From GCA-2706205 sp964215955 (lineage in GTDB: Bacteria; Bdellovibrionota; Bacteriovoracia; Bacteriovoracales; Bacteriovoracaceae): DNA of 64,000 bases. Below are positions 17,304 through 26,717 of this stretch, piece by piece; position 1 is the stretch's first letter; each line of letters starts with the position of its first letter. Below the pieces are notes generated by a model, which was given only the letters and a program-made list of their open reading frames with translations, was not told where the DNA came from and did no database searches. The stretch is taken from positions 1-64,000 of the forward strand of contig CAXPDR010000031.1 of NCBI GenBank assembly GCA_964215955.1, written 5' to 3'. The position numbers and the translations under genes are program-made.

Positions 17304-18619
17304 GCTGCTTTTGATTCTTTCTTTCTATGATTTTCTATGTTTTGAAACTTTAAGGTAAATCGAGTTCCCTTTCCTTCTTTTGATTCTACAAAAATTTCAC
17401 CATTGTATTTAAGCATATAAGCTTTCGCAAGTGGCATCCCAAAACCAGTGCCTCGCTCACCTCGAACACCCGGTCTGGAAGTTTTTACATTTGTATTAAA
17501 GACATTTTTAACTAATTCTTCACTCATCCCAATACCATTGTCTTCAATTGTGACATAAACAAAACTCTTATCATTCCAAGTAGTAATATTTATATCACTT
17601 CCATCTTTACTAAACTTTATGGCGTTTGAGACAATATTATTGATGACATTATTAGATAGGGAAACAAGTTCCGCCATTACATGAGGGGACTTATCTGTGC
17701 TGTAAATGATATTCAAGTTTAAGTTTTTTTCTTTAATTTGGGTTTGAAAAATAAATTTCACTTTTTCAAAAATGATATTGAGGTTAACAGGAGAGAGATC
17801 AATACTTGTTTTACCAGATTCTATAGCTTCTTTTTGCTTCACGTGCTCAATAATTTCTTTTTGGGTTGTGACGGCCCTTTTTAGTCTGTCTAATGACTTT
17901 GTGAATAATCCTTGTTGTTCTTTAGTTGGTTTAAGGGTTTTTTCTAATAAGTGAGTTGTCATATCTACGATAGTTAATGAGTTTCCTAAGTCATGACAGA
18001 GAATCCTGACGAGTTGATTATTTTCATTTAAAAGCTCTTCCATTGCCTTTTTTTGTTTTTCGAATTTTAGTCGGAACTTATAAGACTTTTCCGTAAAACG
18101 ATAAAAATTGAAATGAGCTATAAAGGTAATTGTGAATAAAAAAATAGACTTTAATAATAAGGAATTATTACTAAAACTACTATCGCTGACTCCGTAGTAT
18201 GTTGCAATTATGAGAAGTGGGGTGAGTGTGATTGGTAAAAAATATTTAGAACTTGCCTGGAATAATAATGCAGTAGCAGCTGCTAATAAACCAATAAAAG
18301 TCGTAGATGAATGATAACTATTTTCTGATAGGATGACGAAAAAAGTTGAAATTGTGGATATTGAAGTTAAGAATACAGCTGTAAACAACTGGTGATTTTT
18401 TTTGAAAAACCTTGTATTTAATGGACTAACAAAAACAAGCATAATGGTGAAAATAAAAAAACGAATAAGAAAAAATAGAGGAGCGTATAATTCTCTTTGA
18501 TAAAAGTCCGCTAATGACCACAACAAAAACGCTATCCCGGCCAAGTAGTTTAAAGACTTGTGAGTGTAAAGCTTAGAATTTTCTATATCACTTTGTGAAT
18601 AAGTTTCTGAATTTTCCAT
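17300..18619 (-). CDS. Membrane sensor histidine kinase
   Basis: The 439-aa protein has an N-terminal membrane region with five or six segments (about residues 25-170), a short coiled linker, a HisKA H-box with the phospho-acceptor His in ILCHDLGNS (about residue 209), and a HATPase domain with N-box (NIVSNAIKFS), DNGIGM and GERGTGFGMPL. There is no large extracytoplasmic sensor loop, so the signal is probably sensed in the membrane. No response regulator is adjacent; one lies far away at 56757. The ATG at 18619 is preferred to an upstream TTG. Confidence 0.88.
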   Translation of the reverse strand: MENSETYSQSDIENSKLYTHKSLNYLAGIAFLLWSLADFYQRELYAPLFFLIRFFIFTIMLVFVSPLNTRFFKKNHQLFTAVFLTSISTISTFFVILSENSYHSSTTFIGLLAAATALLFQASSKYFLPITLTPLLIIATYYGVSDSSFSNNSLLLKSIFLFTITFIAHFNFYRFTEKSYKFRLKFEKQKKAMEELLNENNQLVRILCHDLGNSLTIVDMTTHLLEKTLKPTKEQQGLFTKSLDRLKRAVTTQKEIIEHVKQKEAIESGKTSIDLSPVNLNIIFEKVKFIFQTQIKEKNLNLNIIYSTDKSPHVMAELVSLSNNVINNIVSNAIKFSKDGSDINITTWNDKSFVYVTIEDNGIGMSEELVKNVFNTNVKTSRPGVRGERGTGFGMPLAKAYMLKYNGEIFVESKEGKGTRFTLKFQNIENHRKKESKAA

Positions 18620-18650
18620 CAAAAATCTTATCGGTTATTGAAATTTGGAA

Positions 18651-21344
18651 TTAAGCTTTACCTAAAATAATTCTTAATGCATCTATTTGTAGTTTGGAGT
18701 TCTCTAGGCTCATGAGAATTTTTTCATATTCAGCCTTCTCTTCACTTAATTTCAGCTGTTTATCATCCTCGCTTAAGCCTGAGTTTTTGAGTCTATTAAG
18801 TTCAGTTGACTGCTGTTGTTTTAAATTACTTTTAGCCACTTCTAGATATTTTGAAGACCTTAATCCTGCATGATTCAAAGCCAATTTAAAAATATTAACT
18901 AAGAATTCTTTTGGAAGTTGATCTAGTATAAGACGGTCTTCATCAATTTGTTGAGTGATTTGAGAATCAATGAACTTTTTCGAAATTCTCTTTGTTAAGT
19001 CTTCATTTTTTGTGTTCAAAAGGATTCTAATTGGCGTGAAGGGTAAAAAATAGGAAGATTTATGCTTATAAGAATCAACGGTTTGGTATGAAATTATAAA
19101 TTCAAAGTATAAATCTTGTTTAATTTCTTCACAGGTGACAAAAGTTGTATTTCCTAATGCACTTCCTAACATTAAGTCAAAGGAAGATTTAATGAGCTGT
19201 GACTCCCATGAGAGAAACTCTACTTGTGGCATTTTAAGTATATATTCTCGGTTTACGGACAGGCTTAGGCCTTCAGAAGGTAATCCTGCGAAGGATGGTA
19301 AGAGCATATTATCAGAGGGAACGGCAAAAAAACTATCCTGATTTAATTCTTCAGTATCGATTCCAATAGTTTCACAAATTTCTTCAAAGTACTCCTGAGG
19401 AGTGAAGGTATTTTCGTATTCAGAGATTTCTTTTAATATATTTTTGGCAGATTCATCATTATAAGAGTTTCTCTCAATAAGAAGATCTTTTCCTTCCTCT
19501 AATTCCTTTTTATATAGAATGTATTCTTCAGTCTTCTTATCGATGAATTTTTCCATCATTTCAGGATTGAAATCACTTTCTAGAATATTTTTAAGTTCAG
19601 TATGGTTTTTTTCATAGAAAGTATTAGCTCCTGGAGGGGAACTCGTAAAACTATTGAGGACTTTGTGATACCAATTAAAGAGAATCTCTTCGAAGGAGTT
19701 TGTTATATAAGGAACGTGAATATGAATATCATTTTCTTGTCCTATACGGTCCAGTCGACCTATTCTTTGCTCTAGTTGATCAGGAAGTTTTGGAAGGTCT
19801 AATAGAATGAGTTGATTTGCAAATTCGAAGTTCCTGCCCTCGGTTCCAACTTCTGTGGTTATAAGGATCTGTGCTCCTTCTGGATCAGCAAAGTATGCAG
19901 CTTGTCTATCCCGCTCCATTAAAGTTTGATCTGAGTGAAAAGTAGCAAGTTTCATATTTGCCGATTCTAAAATAAATTTACTTAGGGCCAGGACAAGCTT
20001 TTTACTATGGCACACAATTAAAACTTTTGAATCTTTATGGGAATTTATGATTTCAAAAACCTGATTGGCTTTAGCTTGGAAGACACCTCTATCAGTTCTT
20101 TGGTTTTTTTCAATCTGTAAGGGATAACTAAATAATAATCTATCATTAAACAATCTGGAAAACTTCTCTAAGTTTTTTCTACTATTTCTAAAATATCCTC
20201 TTCCTGTTCCATATCTATCAATAAGAACCTTTTTCACCTGAGCGTCTGAGTCTAAACCCTCTAATTCTTCTTTCTTTAATAAGTTAGATAAAAGTTCTGG
20301 CCTTGTATGAAGATTTTCTTTTTCTAAGAGTAAGCTTATTTTACTTGAAAGTTCTATTGTTTCATTAAACATTTTTTGATCGTTATATTTTACGGGATCA
20401 AGAAAATTTAATTGATCAAATAGATGGGTTGTACCTAGGACCTCAGGTGTTGCACTTAGCAAGAGTGTGGTGAATGATTTTTGGTTAATATTATTTATAA
20501 AATTAGCAAATTTTGAATCTGTTTGTTTTAAGTTAAACTGGTGTGCTTCATCAATAATCAAAGCATCAAAATCTAAACTTTCTAATTTTTCAGTTAAGTT
20601 TATATTTTCATTCAAGTAATTCTTACCTAAAATGATGAATCGATCCTCATTTGTAATTTCTTCCTCGCTACTTCTATGTATTGTTTTAAAGGCAAGATTA
20701 AATTTTTTATACAACTCAATAAACCATTGGTTCACCAAACTATCAGGAACAATAATGAGACATTTTTCTATTTGAGCCGTTTGAATGAAATTATTCAGAA
20801 TTAAGCAAGCTTGTATGGTTTTACCTAACCCGACTTCATCACAGAGCATAACTTTAGGTTTTGGCATATTGATGACTTCATTTACGACGTAGATTTGATG
20901 AGGTAATAATCTTATTTTTGGAGATAAGAACCCTTTATATTTAAATTGCTGATATTTTCTCAAGGCTAGATATGCATTATATCGAGTCTGAAAAAAATTA
21001 GAATTATCAAAGTCTTTGACTAATAGACGATCTAGGGGGCCATTTAAATCTATCTTTGCCGGTAATTCCATTTCGGGAATAACGTTTTCTCCGGATTTAT
21101 AAAAAAGTATTGAATTATTTTCGAAAACTTCATCTATGGTAATAGTTCCAAGTTCTTGATGCTCTATAGAATCTCCAGCATCTAGTTTAAAACGCTTGAG
21201 CGGGTGGGTAGAAGTACTATAAATTCTCTCTTCTTTGGAGAGGGGAAAAAGGACTTTTAGTCTTTTAGATTCGATTTCTAAAACTATACCCAATCCCAAT
21301 TCAGGTTCACCTTGTGAATACCAACGCTGTCCACTTAAAAACAT
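18651..21344 (-). CDS. rapA: RNA polymerase-associated helicase RapA/HepA
   Basis: The 897-aa SNF2-family protein opens with the RapA-specific N-terminal Tudor-like domain (GQRWYSQGEPELGLG), followed by the helicase domains with DEVGLGKTIQ (169-178, Walker A) and DEAH (265-268), and helicase C motifs such as EGRNF and the arginine-finger segment QRIGRLDRIGQ. RapA recycles RNA polymerase after transcription. It is 70 residues shorter than the E. coli protein. An AGAGG site precedes the ATG. Confidence 0.9.
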   Translation of the reverse strand: MFLSGQRWYSQGEPELGLGIVLEIESKRLKVLFPLSKEERIYSTSTHPLKRFKLDAGDSIEHQELGTITIDEVFENNSILFYKSGENVIPEMELPAKIDLNGPLDRLLVKDFDNSNFFQTRYNAYLALRKYQQFKYKGFLSPKIRLLPHQIYVVNEVINMPKPKVMLCDEVGLGKTIQACLILNNFIQTAQIEKCLIIVPDSLVNQWFIELYKKFNLAFKTIHRSSEEEITNEDRFIILGKNYLNENINLTEKLESLDFDALIIDEAHQFNLKQTDSKFANFINNINQKSFTTLLLSATPEVLGTTHLFDQLNFLDPVKYNDQKMFNETIELSSKISLLLEKENLHTRPELLSNLLKKEELEGLDSDAQVKKVLIDRYGTGRGYFRNSRKNLEKFSRLFNDRLLFSYPLQIEKNQRTDRGVFQAKANQVFEIINSHKDSKVLIVCHSKKLVLALSKFILESANMKLATFHSDQTLMERDRQAAYFADPEGAQILITTEVGTEGRNFEFANQLILLDLPKLPDQLEQRIGRLDRIGQENDIHIHVPYITNSFEEILFNWYHKVLNSFTSSPPGANTFYEKNHTELKNILESDFNPEMMEKFIDKKTEEYILYKKELEEGKDLLIERNSYNDESAKNILKEISEYENTFTPQEYFEEICETIGIDTEELNQDSFFAVPSDNMLLPSFAGLPSEGLSLSVNREYILKMPQVEFLSWESQLIKSSFDLMLGSALGNTTFVTCEEIKQDLYFEFIISYQTVDSYKHKSSYFLPFTPIRILLNTKNEDLTKRISKKFIDSQITQQIDEDRLILDQLPKEFLVNIFKLALNHAGLRSSKYLEVAKSNLKQQQSTELNRLKNSGLSEDDKQLKLSEEKAEYEKILMSLENSKLQIDALRIILGKA

Positions 21345-21407
21345 ATTTACCTCTTTAAATAGGAGTTAGTATAACCAAAAATTTGAGGATTGGGTACAGT
21401 TAAAGAA

Positions 21408-21812
21408 TTAAGCTGCTTTTACTTCATCTGGGAGGCTAAAGTTTTTTATTCTTAAGGCTTTTCTTATTTTTACTTGATTTTCTTGGTCATCAAGTTGAAA
21501 TACAAAACCGTCGGTTGTGAGTAAATTATTTTCAATCACTTTTTTCATTTTGAGTTTATATTTTTGGTCTTGAAGGTTTTTACCAATGAGAACCAGGGTA
21601 GAAAAAGGTAAGTTTTGAGGCGCGTTATTGCGTATGGCCATACTAGAATAGAAAGTATCTTCTACATTATCAAGTTCTTGTTTCCAGTCATGCTTTTTTA
21701 AGTTTTTAGCCCATTTCTTTGATTTGAATAAATACACTTTCGAATATTTGAATAGCCTTTTGCTATAACTTTTGGTCCACACATCAATAAATTCAGAACT
21801 TAAATTAAACAT
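21408..21812 (-). CDS. Hypothetical basic protein
   Basis: The 134-aa product is Lys-rich and soluble, with no signal peptide. A strong GGGGG ribosome-binding stretch sits a few bases before the ATG. It is 63 bases upstream of rapA and in the same direction, so cotranscription is likely. No family is recognised. Confidence 0.6.
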   Translation of the reverse strand: MFNLSSEFIDVWTKSYSKRLFKYSKVYLFKSKKWAKNLKKHDWKQELDNVEDTFYSSMAIRNNAPQNLPFSTLVLIGKNLQDQKYKLKMKKVIENNLLTTDGFVFQLDDQENQVKIRKALRIKNFSLPDEVKAA

Positions 21813-21960
21813 TTTAACCCCCTAATGTAATATTTCTTAACCTATCGACACTCAACTACCGAGGCCATACAAGAAATTTTCTTAAATTACTAAAGCCTTT
21901 TAAAAATAACAATTTAATAAATGTATGATAAAATTTGTTTAATTATGATTTGAGGTATTT

Positions 21961-22902
21961 ATGAATAAAAAAGACTTATCAACTTTAAGCCCTGAACAGT
22001 TTTACGTTACCCAACAAAATGGAACAGAAAAGCCCTTTGATAATAAATATTGGAATTTTTTTGAAAAGGGACTCTATGTTGATGTTGTTTCTGGAGAGGT
22101 CTTGTTTTCTTCTGAACATAAATACGAATCAAGTTGTGGATGGCCATCTTTTTTTAAGGCCATTGGTAAAGATAATATTATAAAAAGAAATGATGAAAGT
22201 TTAGGGACTTCAAGAATAGAGGTGAGAAGTAAAAATGCGGATTCCCATTTAGGACATGTGTTTACTGATGGTCCGGCTCCTACCGGTATAAGATACTGTA
22301 TTAATTCAGCAGCTCTTGAATTTATCCCGTATAAGGCATTAGAAAGTTTTGGACTTAAACATTATGAAAAACATTTTGAAAATAAAAAGCAAATCGACAC
22401 TCAGAATTTAAGCTATGCCACATTAGGAGCTGGTTGCTTTTGGGGAGTTGAAGCCATCTTTGCTAAAACAAATGGGGTTGTAGATGCTGTTTCTGGTTAC
22501 TGTGGTGGGGAATCAGTTGATCCAACTTATGAAGAAGTATGTAGCGGAAACTCTGGTCATGTAGAAGTCGTTCAGATCCAATTCGATGAAGATGTGATTT
22601 CACTTAAAGAAATTTATGATCTTTTTTTTAGGATGCATGATCCTACAACTTTAAATCGGCAAGGATATGATGTTGGTACTCAATATCGATCCGCCATTTT
22701 TTACCACGACGAAATTCAAAAAGAAACTGCACAGGAAATACTGGCGGAATTTGAAAATAAAAAATTTTATAAAGACCCAATCGTCACATCTGTTGAAGCC
22801 TTTACCACATTCTATCCCGCGGAAGAGTATCACCAGGATTACTATGAGAAAAAATATAATGGGGGCAGTGGTCCGATTTGTCATTGGGTAAGAGGAGAGT
22901 AA
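21961..22902 (+). CDS. msrBA: Peptide methionine sulfoxide reductase MsrB-MsrA fusion
   Basis: Residues about 1-135 are MsrB (CGWPSF and the catalytic RYCINS segment), and residues about 155-313 are MsrA (active-site GCFWG). The fusion reduces both R and S forms of methionine sulfoxide. The MsrB part lacks the two zinc-binding CXXC pairs of the zinc-containing type. There is no signal peptide, so it is cytoplasmic. Its stop codon overlaps the start of the dehydrogenase gene by one base (TAATG). Confidence 0.92.
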   Translation: MNKKDLSTLSPEQFYVTQQNGTEKPFDNKYWNFFEKGLYVDVVSGEVLFSSEHKYESSCGWPSFFKAIGKDNIIKRNDESLGTSRIEVRSKNADSHLGHVFTDGPAPTGIRYCINSAALEFIPYKALESFGLKHYEKHFENKKQIDTQNLSYATLGAGCFWGVEAIFAKTNGVVDAVSGYCGGESVDPTYEEVCSGNSGHVEVVQIQFDEDVISLKEIYDLFFRMHDPTTLNRQGYDVGTQYRSAIFYHDEIQKETAQEILAEFENKKFYKDPIVTSVEAFTTFYPAEEYHQDYYEKKYNGGSGPICHWVRGE

Positions 22903-23852
22903 TGCTAACTGTTGTGTTTTTAGATACTAAAACATTAGGTGATTTTAATAATTCAATCTTTGATCCATTAGGAAAAGTTATATACTATGAAACGACAAAT
23001 TCAGAAGAGGTTTTAGATAGAATTAAGGAAGCAGATATTGTTGTTACAAATAAGGTTAAATTAAACCGTAAAATTCTAGAAAATCTAACTAAGCTAAAAC
23101 TTATTTGTGTCGCAGCTACCGGTACTAATAATATTGATATAGAGGCTTGTAACGAAAAAAATATTTGTGTTGAAAATGTTACCGGCTACTCTACTAATTC
23201 CGTTGTTCAGTTAACTTTTAGTTTTATTTTTCATTTCTTACAAAATATAGAACATTATCGTAATTTTACTCAACAGGGGTTGTGGCAAGAGCAAAGTGTC
23301 TTTACCTACTTTAAAAACTTTGATGAAATCTCATGCAAAAAAATTGGGATAATCGGTTTAGGAACAATCGGAAAAAAAGTTGGTGAAGTTGCAAAAGCCT
23401 TTGGGTGTGAAGTTAATTATTACTCTACTTCTGGTAAGAATAATAATTCCAGTTTTAATAGGTTGGAGTTAAATGAACTACTTCAAGCCTGTGATATTGT
23501 TTCAATTCACGCTCCATTGAATGAAAAAACACAAAGCCTTATTTCTATAAATGAACTCAATCTATTAAAGAAAGGGAGTATTCTGTTAAATCTAGGGAGA
23601 GGTGGAATTATTTGCGAGAATTCTTTAGCCGATTTCTTTACTATGTATCCCGATAAAATTAAGGTTGGTCTGGATGTATTAGAAAGCGAGCCAATAGAAA
23701 GAGACCATCGATTTTTAGAGATGTTAAAGTTAGACAATTTTCTTTTAACACCCCATATGGCCTGGTCTTCAACTCAAGCTCGAGAGGCATTAATCGCGGG
23801 GGTGAAAGCTAATATTGTCAAGTTTATTCAAGGAATTTCTAAGAAAAAATAA
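22902..23852 (+). CDS. D-2-hydroxyacid dehydrogenase (HprA-like)
   Basis: The 316-aa protein is of the NAD-dependent D-isomer-specific 2-hydroxyacid dehydrogenase family. It has the ATGTNNID segment seen in glycerate/hydroxypyruvate reductases, the Rossmann motif GLGTIG, and a C-terminal catalytic His in TPHMAWSS. Substrate is probably hydroxypyruvate or a similar 2-oxoacid. The ATG at 22902 has AGGAGAG directly upstream and is coupled to msrBA by TAATG. An upstream TTG would extend it by eight residues without support. Confidence 0.85.
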   Translation: MLTVVFLDTKTLGDFNNSIFDPLGKVIYYETTNSEEVLDRIKEADIVVTNKVKLNRKILENLTKLKLICVAATGTNNIDIEACNEKNICVENVTGYSTNSVVQLTFSFIFHFLQNIEHYRNFTQQGLWQEQSVFTYFKNFDEISCKKIGIIGLGTIGKKVGEVAKAFGCEVNYYSTSGKNNNSSFNRLELNELLQACDIVSIHAPLNEKTQSLISINELNLLKKGSILLNLGRGGIICENSLADFFTMYPDKIKVGLDVLESEPIERDHRFLEMLKLDNFLLTPHMAWSSTQAREALIAGVKANIVKFIQGISKKK

Positions 23853-23901
23853 TATTTTCTAAACAAATTAAAACACTCAATTAAAAAAAATGAAGAATTC
23901 T

Positions 23902-23930
23902 TTGACTTTTTTTTGGATTAAATTAAAAAT
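23902..23930 (+). promoter_or_regulatory. Candidate promoter of the histone gene
   Basis: TTGACT at 23902-23907 is a good -35 element, followed after about 17 bases by an A/T-rich -10 region (AAAAAT). The surroundings are very AT-rich. The gene has its own promoter region of about 110 bases, in keeping with strong separate expression. Confidence 0.4.
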
Positions 23931-23961
23931 TTCAAATAAGCATTTTTAAAGGAGAACTAAA

Positions 23962-24174
23962 ATGGCTAAAAAACAAAGTAAAGAAATGTTATTAGTAGGA
24001 TCTAAAACTAAAGAAGCACTAAAAGGTGCTGGAAAAGAAAAATTCATGGTTTCTGCAGACGCTTTAGAAGGTTTAAATGAGTATGTTTACTGGTTAGTTG
24101 AGCAAGCTCAGCAAAGAGCAAAAGCTAATGGAAGAAAGACTATTAGATCTTACGATATCTTAGCTGGTAAATAA
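23962..24174 (+). CDS. Bacterial histone-fold protein (Bdellovibrio type)
   Basis: The 70-aa Lys-rich protein looks like a single histone fold: a short helix, a long central helix (about residues 32-53, ADALEGLNEYVYWLVEQA), a loop with KANGRKTIR and a final helix YDILAGK. The RKTIR-x-x-DIL ending matches the loop-2/helix-3 signature of archaeal and bacterial histones, such as the one found as a main chromatin protein in Bdellovibrio bacteriovorus. The basic start MAKKQSK is also typical. It has a strong AGGAGA site, its own promoter region and a terminator, fitting an abundant nucleoid protein. Confidence 0.8.
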   Translation: MAKKQSKEMLLVGSKTKEALKGAGKEKFMVSADALEGLNEYVYWLVEQAQQRAKANGRKTIRSYDILAGK

Positions 24175-24201
24175 TTTAAAATAAAATTTTATTTTAAGAA
24201 A

Positions 24202-24227
24202 AAGCTCTCAATATTGAGGGCTTTTTT
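24202..24227 (+). terminator. Terminator of the histone gene
   Basis: GCTCTCA / TGAGGGC forms a 7-bp stem (one G-U pair) with an ATAT loop and is followed by six T. It overlaps the end of the convergent DUF420 gene. Confidence 0.85.
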
Positions 24228-24747
24228 ATTTATTGAGCTCTAATAAAAAATAGACAATGATAACACCAGTTATGGATACATATTCCCATAAAGCGAATGT
24301 CACAGTCGCAAGTTTTTTATGGGAAGTTAGTTTATTGAATAGACCAAAAATAGTAGTTGTAAAAATGAGAGGTAAGGATATAAAAGAAGTTACGAGATGT
24401 GTGCCTAAGATAATTAAATAAATTGTTCTGTATTCTAAGTTCGTAAAGACAGTGTGTCCTTTACTCATATGATAAATAATATAGCTAATAAGAAATAAAG
24501 CCGAAGCAATGATGGCGAAGCCAATAAATAGTTTATGTAAGAATACCTTTTTGTTTTTTATAAAGATTATGGCAATTAACAAAAATGTAGCACTTAATCC
24601 ATTTAAGGAACCATTGATTAAAACATGAGTTTGTTGAGGGAATATACTCACAATCTTATATGGATTTAAATAAATGATAAATACTAAAAGAACTTCAGCT
24701 AAAAGTGCGAATAAAATTGAATAAATTGAAATCTGTTTGTCTGTCAT
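24226..24747 (-). CDS. DUF420 membrane protein (CtaM/YozB-like)
   Basis: The 173-aa protein has five transmembrane segments and the DUF420 family pattern: a His-bearing KKKVFLHK loop, SYIIYH, the GTHL segment and a closing helix ending WEYVSITGVIIVY. In Gram-positive bacteria such proteins (CtaM/YozB) help mature heme-copper oxidases. The gene starts one base after the stop of the TSUP gene (TAAAATG), so the two are translationally coupled. An upstream TTG start is less likely. Confidence 0.75.
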   Translation of the reverse strand: MTDKQISIYSILFALLAEVLLVFIIYLNPYKIVSIFPQQTHVLINGSLNGLSATFLLIAIIFIKNKKVFLHKLFIGFAIIASALFLISYIIYHMSKGHTVFTNLEYRTIYLIILGTHLVTSFISLPLIFTTTIFGLFNKLTSHKKLATVTFALWEYVSITGVIIVYFLLELNK

Positions 24748-24748
24748 T

Positions 24749-25471
24749 TTAGAAACCAAGGTAGAATTTGTAATACATTCTTAATGCTGAAAGAGTTAAC
24801 ATTATTTTAAAAATCAATTTGAAAATTTGTTCATCAACCTTCTTAAGAATCTTTACCCCTATTAATGTACCCAATACAGCGGCTAAGGATAATATTATAA
24901 TAAGATTAATGTTTTCGGTATAATCGAATCCTAGAGTTAAAAATAGAGGGATTTTTAGAGCATGGGTTAAAATTTGTTGAGCGGCTTTAGTTGCTACAAT
25001 TTGTTCCTTGCTTAAATCATCTCTAACAAAAAAAGGAGCGATGAGTGGACCAGTAGCACCAATTAAAGAACCTTGAATCGCAGAGAAAAATCCAAGTAAA
25101 CCCCACTGATAAGGTTTAAGTTTAAAAGATGGCATTCTTTTTGGTTTAAAAACTACGTATGTGACAAATAAGCCAAGAAATAAGTAATAAATATTTGGTG
25201 TATTGATTGATTTAATTAAATAATAGGCCACAATAAATCCAAATGGAGACCCAAAGAGAAATGGAATAAGAAAACTTAACTTTATGTCCTTTCTCAAATA
25301 ATAACTTCTAGAACTATTACTTACCAGTTGAACAATTCCATGAACGGGAATTAACGTTTCATAAACCATAAAAAAGCTCATAATGGAAAGTAGAAGAACT
25401 CCACCGCCCATACCAATAATTCCTGAAACAATTGATGTAAATACGGCTCCAAGGGCCAAAATGATAAGCAT
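24749..25471 (-). CDS. TSUP (TauE/SafE) family permease
   Basis: The 240-aa protein has seven or eight hydrophobic segments and the TSUP signature near the N-terminus (SGIIGMGGGVLL) with a second half repeat (IGATGPLIAPFF). These permeases move sulfite, sulfonates or other anions across the inner membrane. The ATG at 25471 is chosen because AGGTGG lies just upstream; the longer frame to 25546 starts with an unsupported TTG. Coupled with the DUF420 gene. Confidence 0.8.
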   Translation of the reverse strand: MLIILALGAVFTSIVSGIIGMGGGVLLLSIMSFFMVYETLIPVHGIVQLVSNSSRSYYLRKDIKLSFLIPFLFGSPFGFIVAYYLIKSINTPNIYYLFLGLFVTYVVFKPKRMPSFKLKPYQWGLLGFFSAIQGSLIGATGPLIAPFFVRDDLSKEQIVATKAAQQILTHALKIPLFLTLGFDYTENINLIIILSLAAVLGTLIGVKILKKVDEQIFKLIFKIMLTLSALRMYYKFYLGF

Positions 25472-25574
25472 GGGCCACCTTAGCCGATAAATACCTAAAA
25501 TTAAAGATAAAAACAGTATGTAATATTTTCTACAAGGATAGTACAAGTTGGCACACTGCGATATAAAGCGATCT

Positions 25575-26717
25575 ATGGAAATATATATTAGGGCAGCCGA
25601 AATTAAAGATATTTCATCTATAATGCATCTCTATGCAAATGCATATGAAGGTACTTATCCAGATCCGACTTTTAATAATGTCATCGCCCTAGAAAAAGCA
25701 TTGTATTCTTCAAGCAAATTTATCTTTTTAGCATGTAATGAAAGTGGTCCCATTGCCTGTATCTTGTTTTTGTATGACAGCGAAAACTTACTTGGTAAGG
25801 CCGGTGCTGCAGTTGTTGATCCTGACCATAGAGGAAAACAATTAACTCAAAAATTAATACTTTATGGAATTGAGAAAATCTCAAAAGAATCAAATGGATT
25901 AGATGTTTTGTACATCACCACCAGAACCGTTCATAAAGCCGCTCAAATTCTTACCCAAAAAATTGGTTTCAAACATTTGGGGATTTTTCCCAATGTTCAC
26001 AAAACTGATGAGTACGAGACACACGCCCTTGCCGCTATGTTTTTTAATAAAGCTCTAGAGAATAGATACATCGATTTTGAACAACATCCTAAAATTTCTA
26101 ACCTTTACAATCTTGTCCAAGAAAATACTGAATTACCAGATATGCCGGTTGCCCAAATTTGGGCGAATAAAAAGTATGAAGGAAAAGTAGATTCTCTTGA
26201 GGTTATTGATGCAAAAGAATTTATTAAACTTCGATCCACAGAACTCCATGAAAAAAATGAAATCGATTTGGCTTTTTTCCCTTTTCATACTCCGAACCTA
26301 TTGATTACTAATCCAAATCAGAGTGTCCAAGTTTTTGCCTATGTGAATTCAGTGGATAAGCATTGTGTAATTACTGGATGTAAAATCGATAAAGAAGTTT
26401 CATTTACAGAACTTTTTTTACAGGTAAGTAATATTCTTCGTGATAGAGGAATTAGGTATATTGAAGTTATTATCCGGGCAAATAGACTTAATATCATTGA
26501 AAAAATTAACAAAGCTAAATTTATTCCCTGTGGATATGTTCCGGCTTTCCAACTTGAGGGTGGAAAAAGATATGATTATGTGGTTTTTAGTCGATCTTTC
26601 GAGATTTTAGACTTTGTAAACCTAGAGCTTACAGGACCTAATGCTAAGTTTCTAGGTAACTATATTAATCTTTGGGAAAAACAATTTTTAGGAAATTATT
26701 TTAAAAATGAAATTTAA
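25575..26717 (+). CDS. GNAT family N-acetyltransferase, two-domain
   Basis: The 380-aa protein begins with a GNAT domain; the acetyl-CoA loop is visible as VVDPDHRGKQLTQKL (residues 81-95), followed by the usual AAQILTQKIGFKHLG segment. The C-terminal half (about 200-380) looks like a second, degenerate acetyltransferase-like region. It overlaps the LuxE-like gene by 11 bases, so it belongs to the acyl-reductase cluster and probably modifies an amine made or carried by that pathway. The ATG at 25575 is preferred to a TTG at 25548. Confidence 0.8.
   Translation: MEIYIRAAEIKDISSIMHLYANAYEGTYPDPTFNNVIALEKALYSSSKFIFLACNESGPIACILFLYDSENLLGKAGAAVVDPDHRGKQLTQKLILYGIEKISKESNGLDVLYITTRTVHKAAQILTQKIGFKHLGIFPNVHKTDEYETHALAAMFFNKALENRYIDFEQHPKISNLYNLVQENTELPDMPVAQIWANKKYEGKVDSLEVIDAKEFIKLRSTELHEKNEIDLAFFPFHTPNLLITNPNQSVQVFAYVNSVDKHCVITGCKIDKEVSFTELFLQVSNILRDRGIRYIEVIIRANRLNIIEKINKAKFIPCGYVPAFQLEGGKRYDYVVFSRSFEILDFVNLELTGPNAKFLGNYINLWEKQFLGNYFKNEI

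Noticed and set aside
25540..25565. Sigma-54 site near TTGGCACACTG
   Set aside because: The -12 GC is missing at the required spacing; only the -24 half matches.
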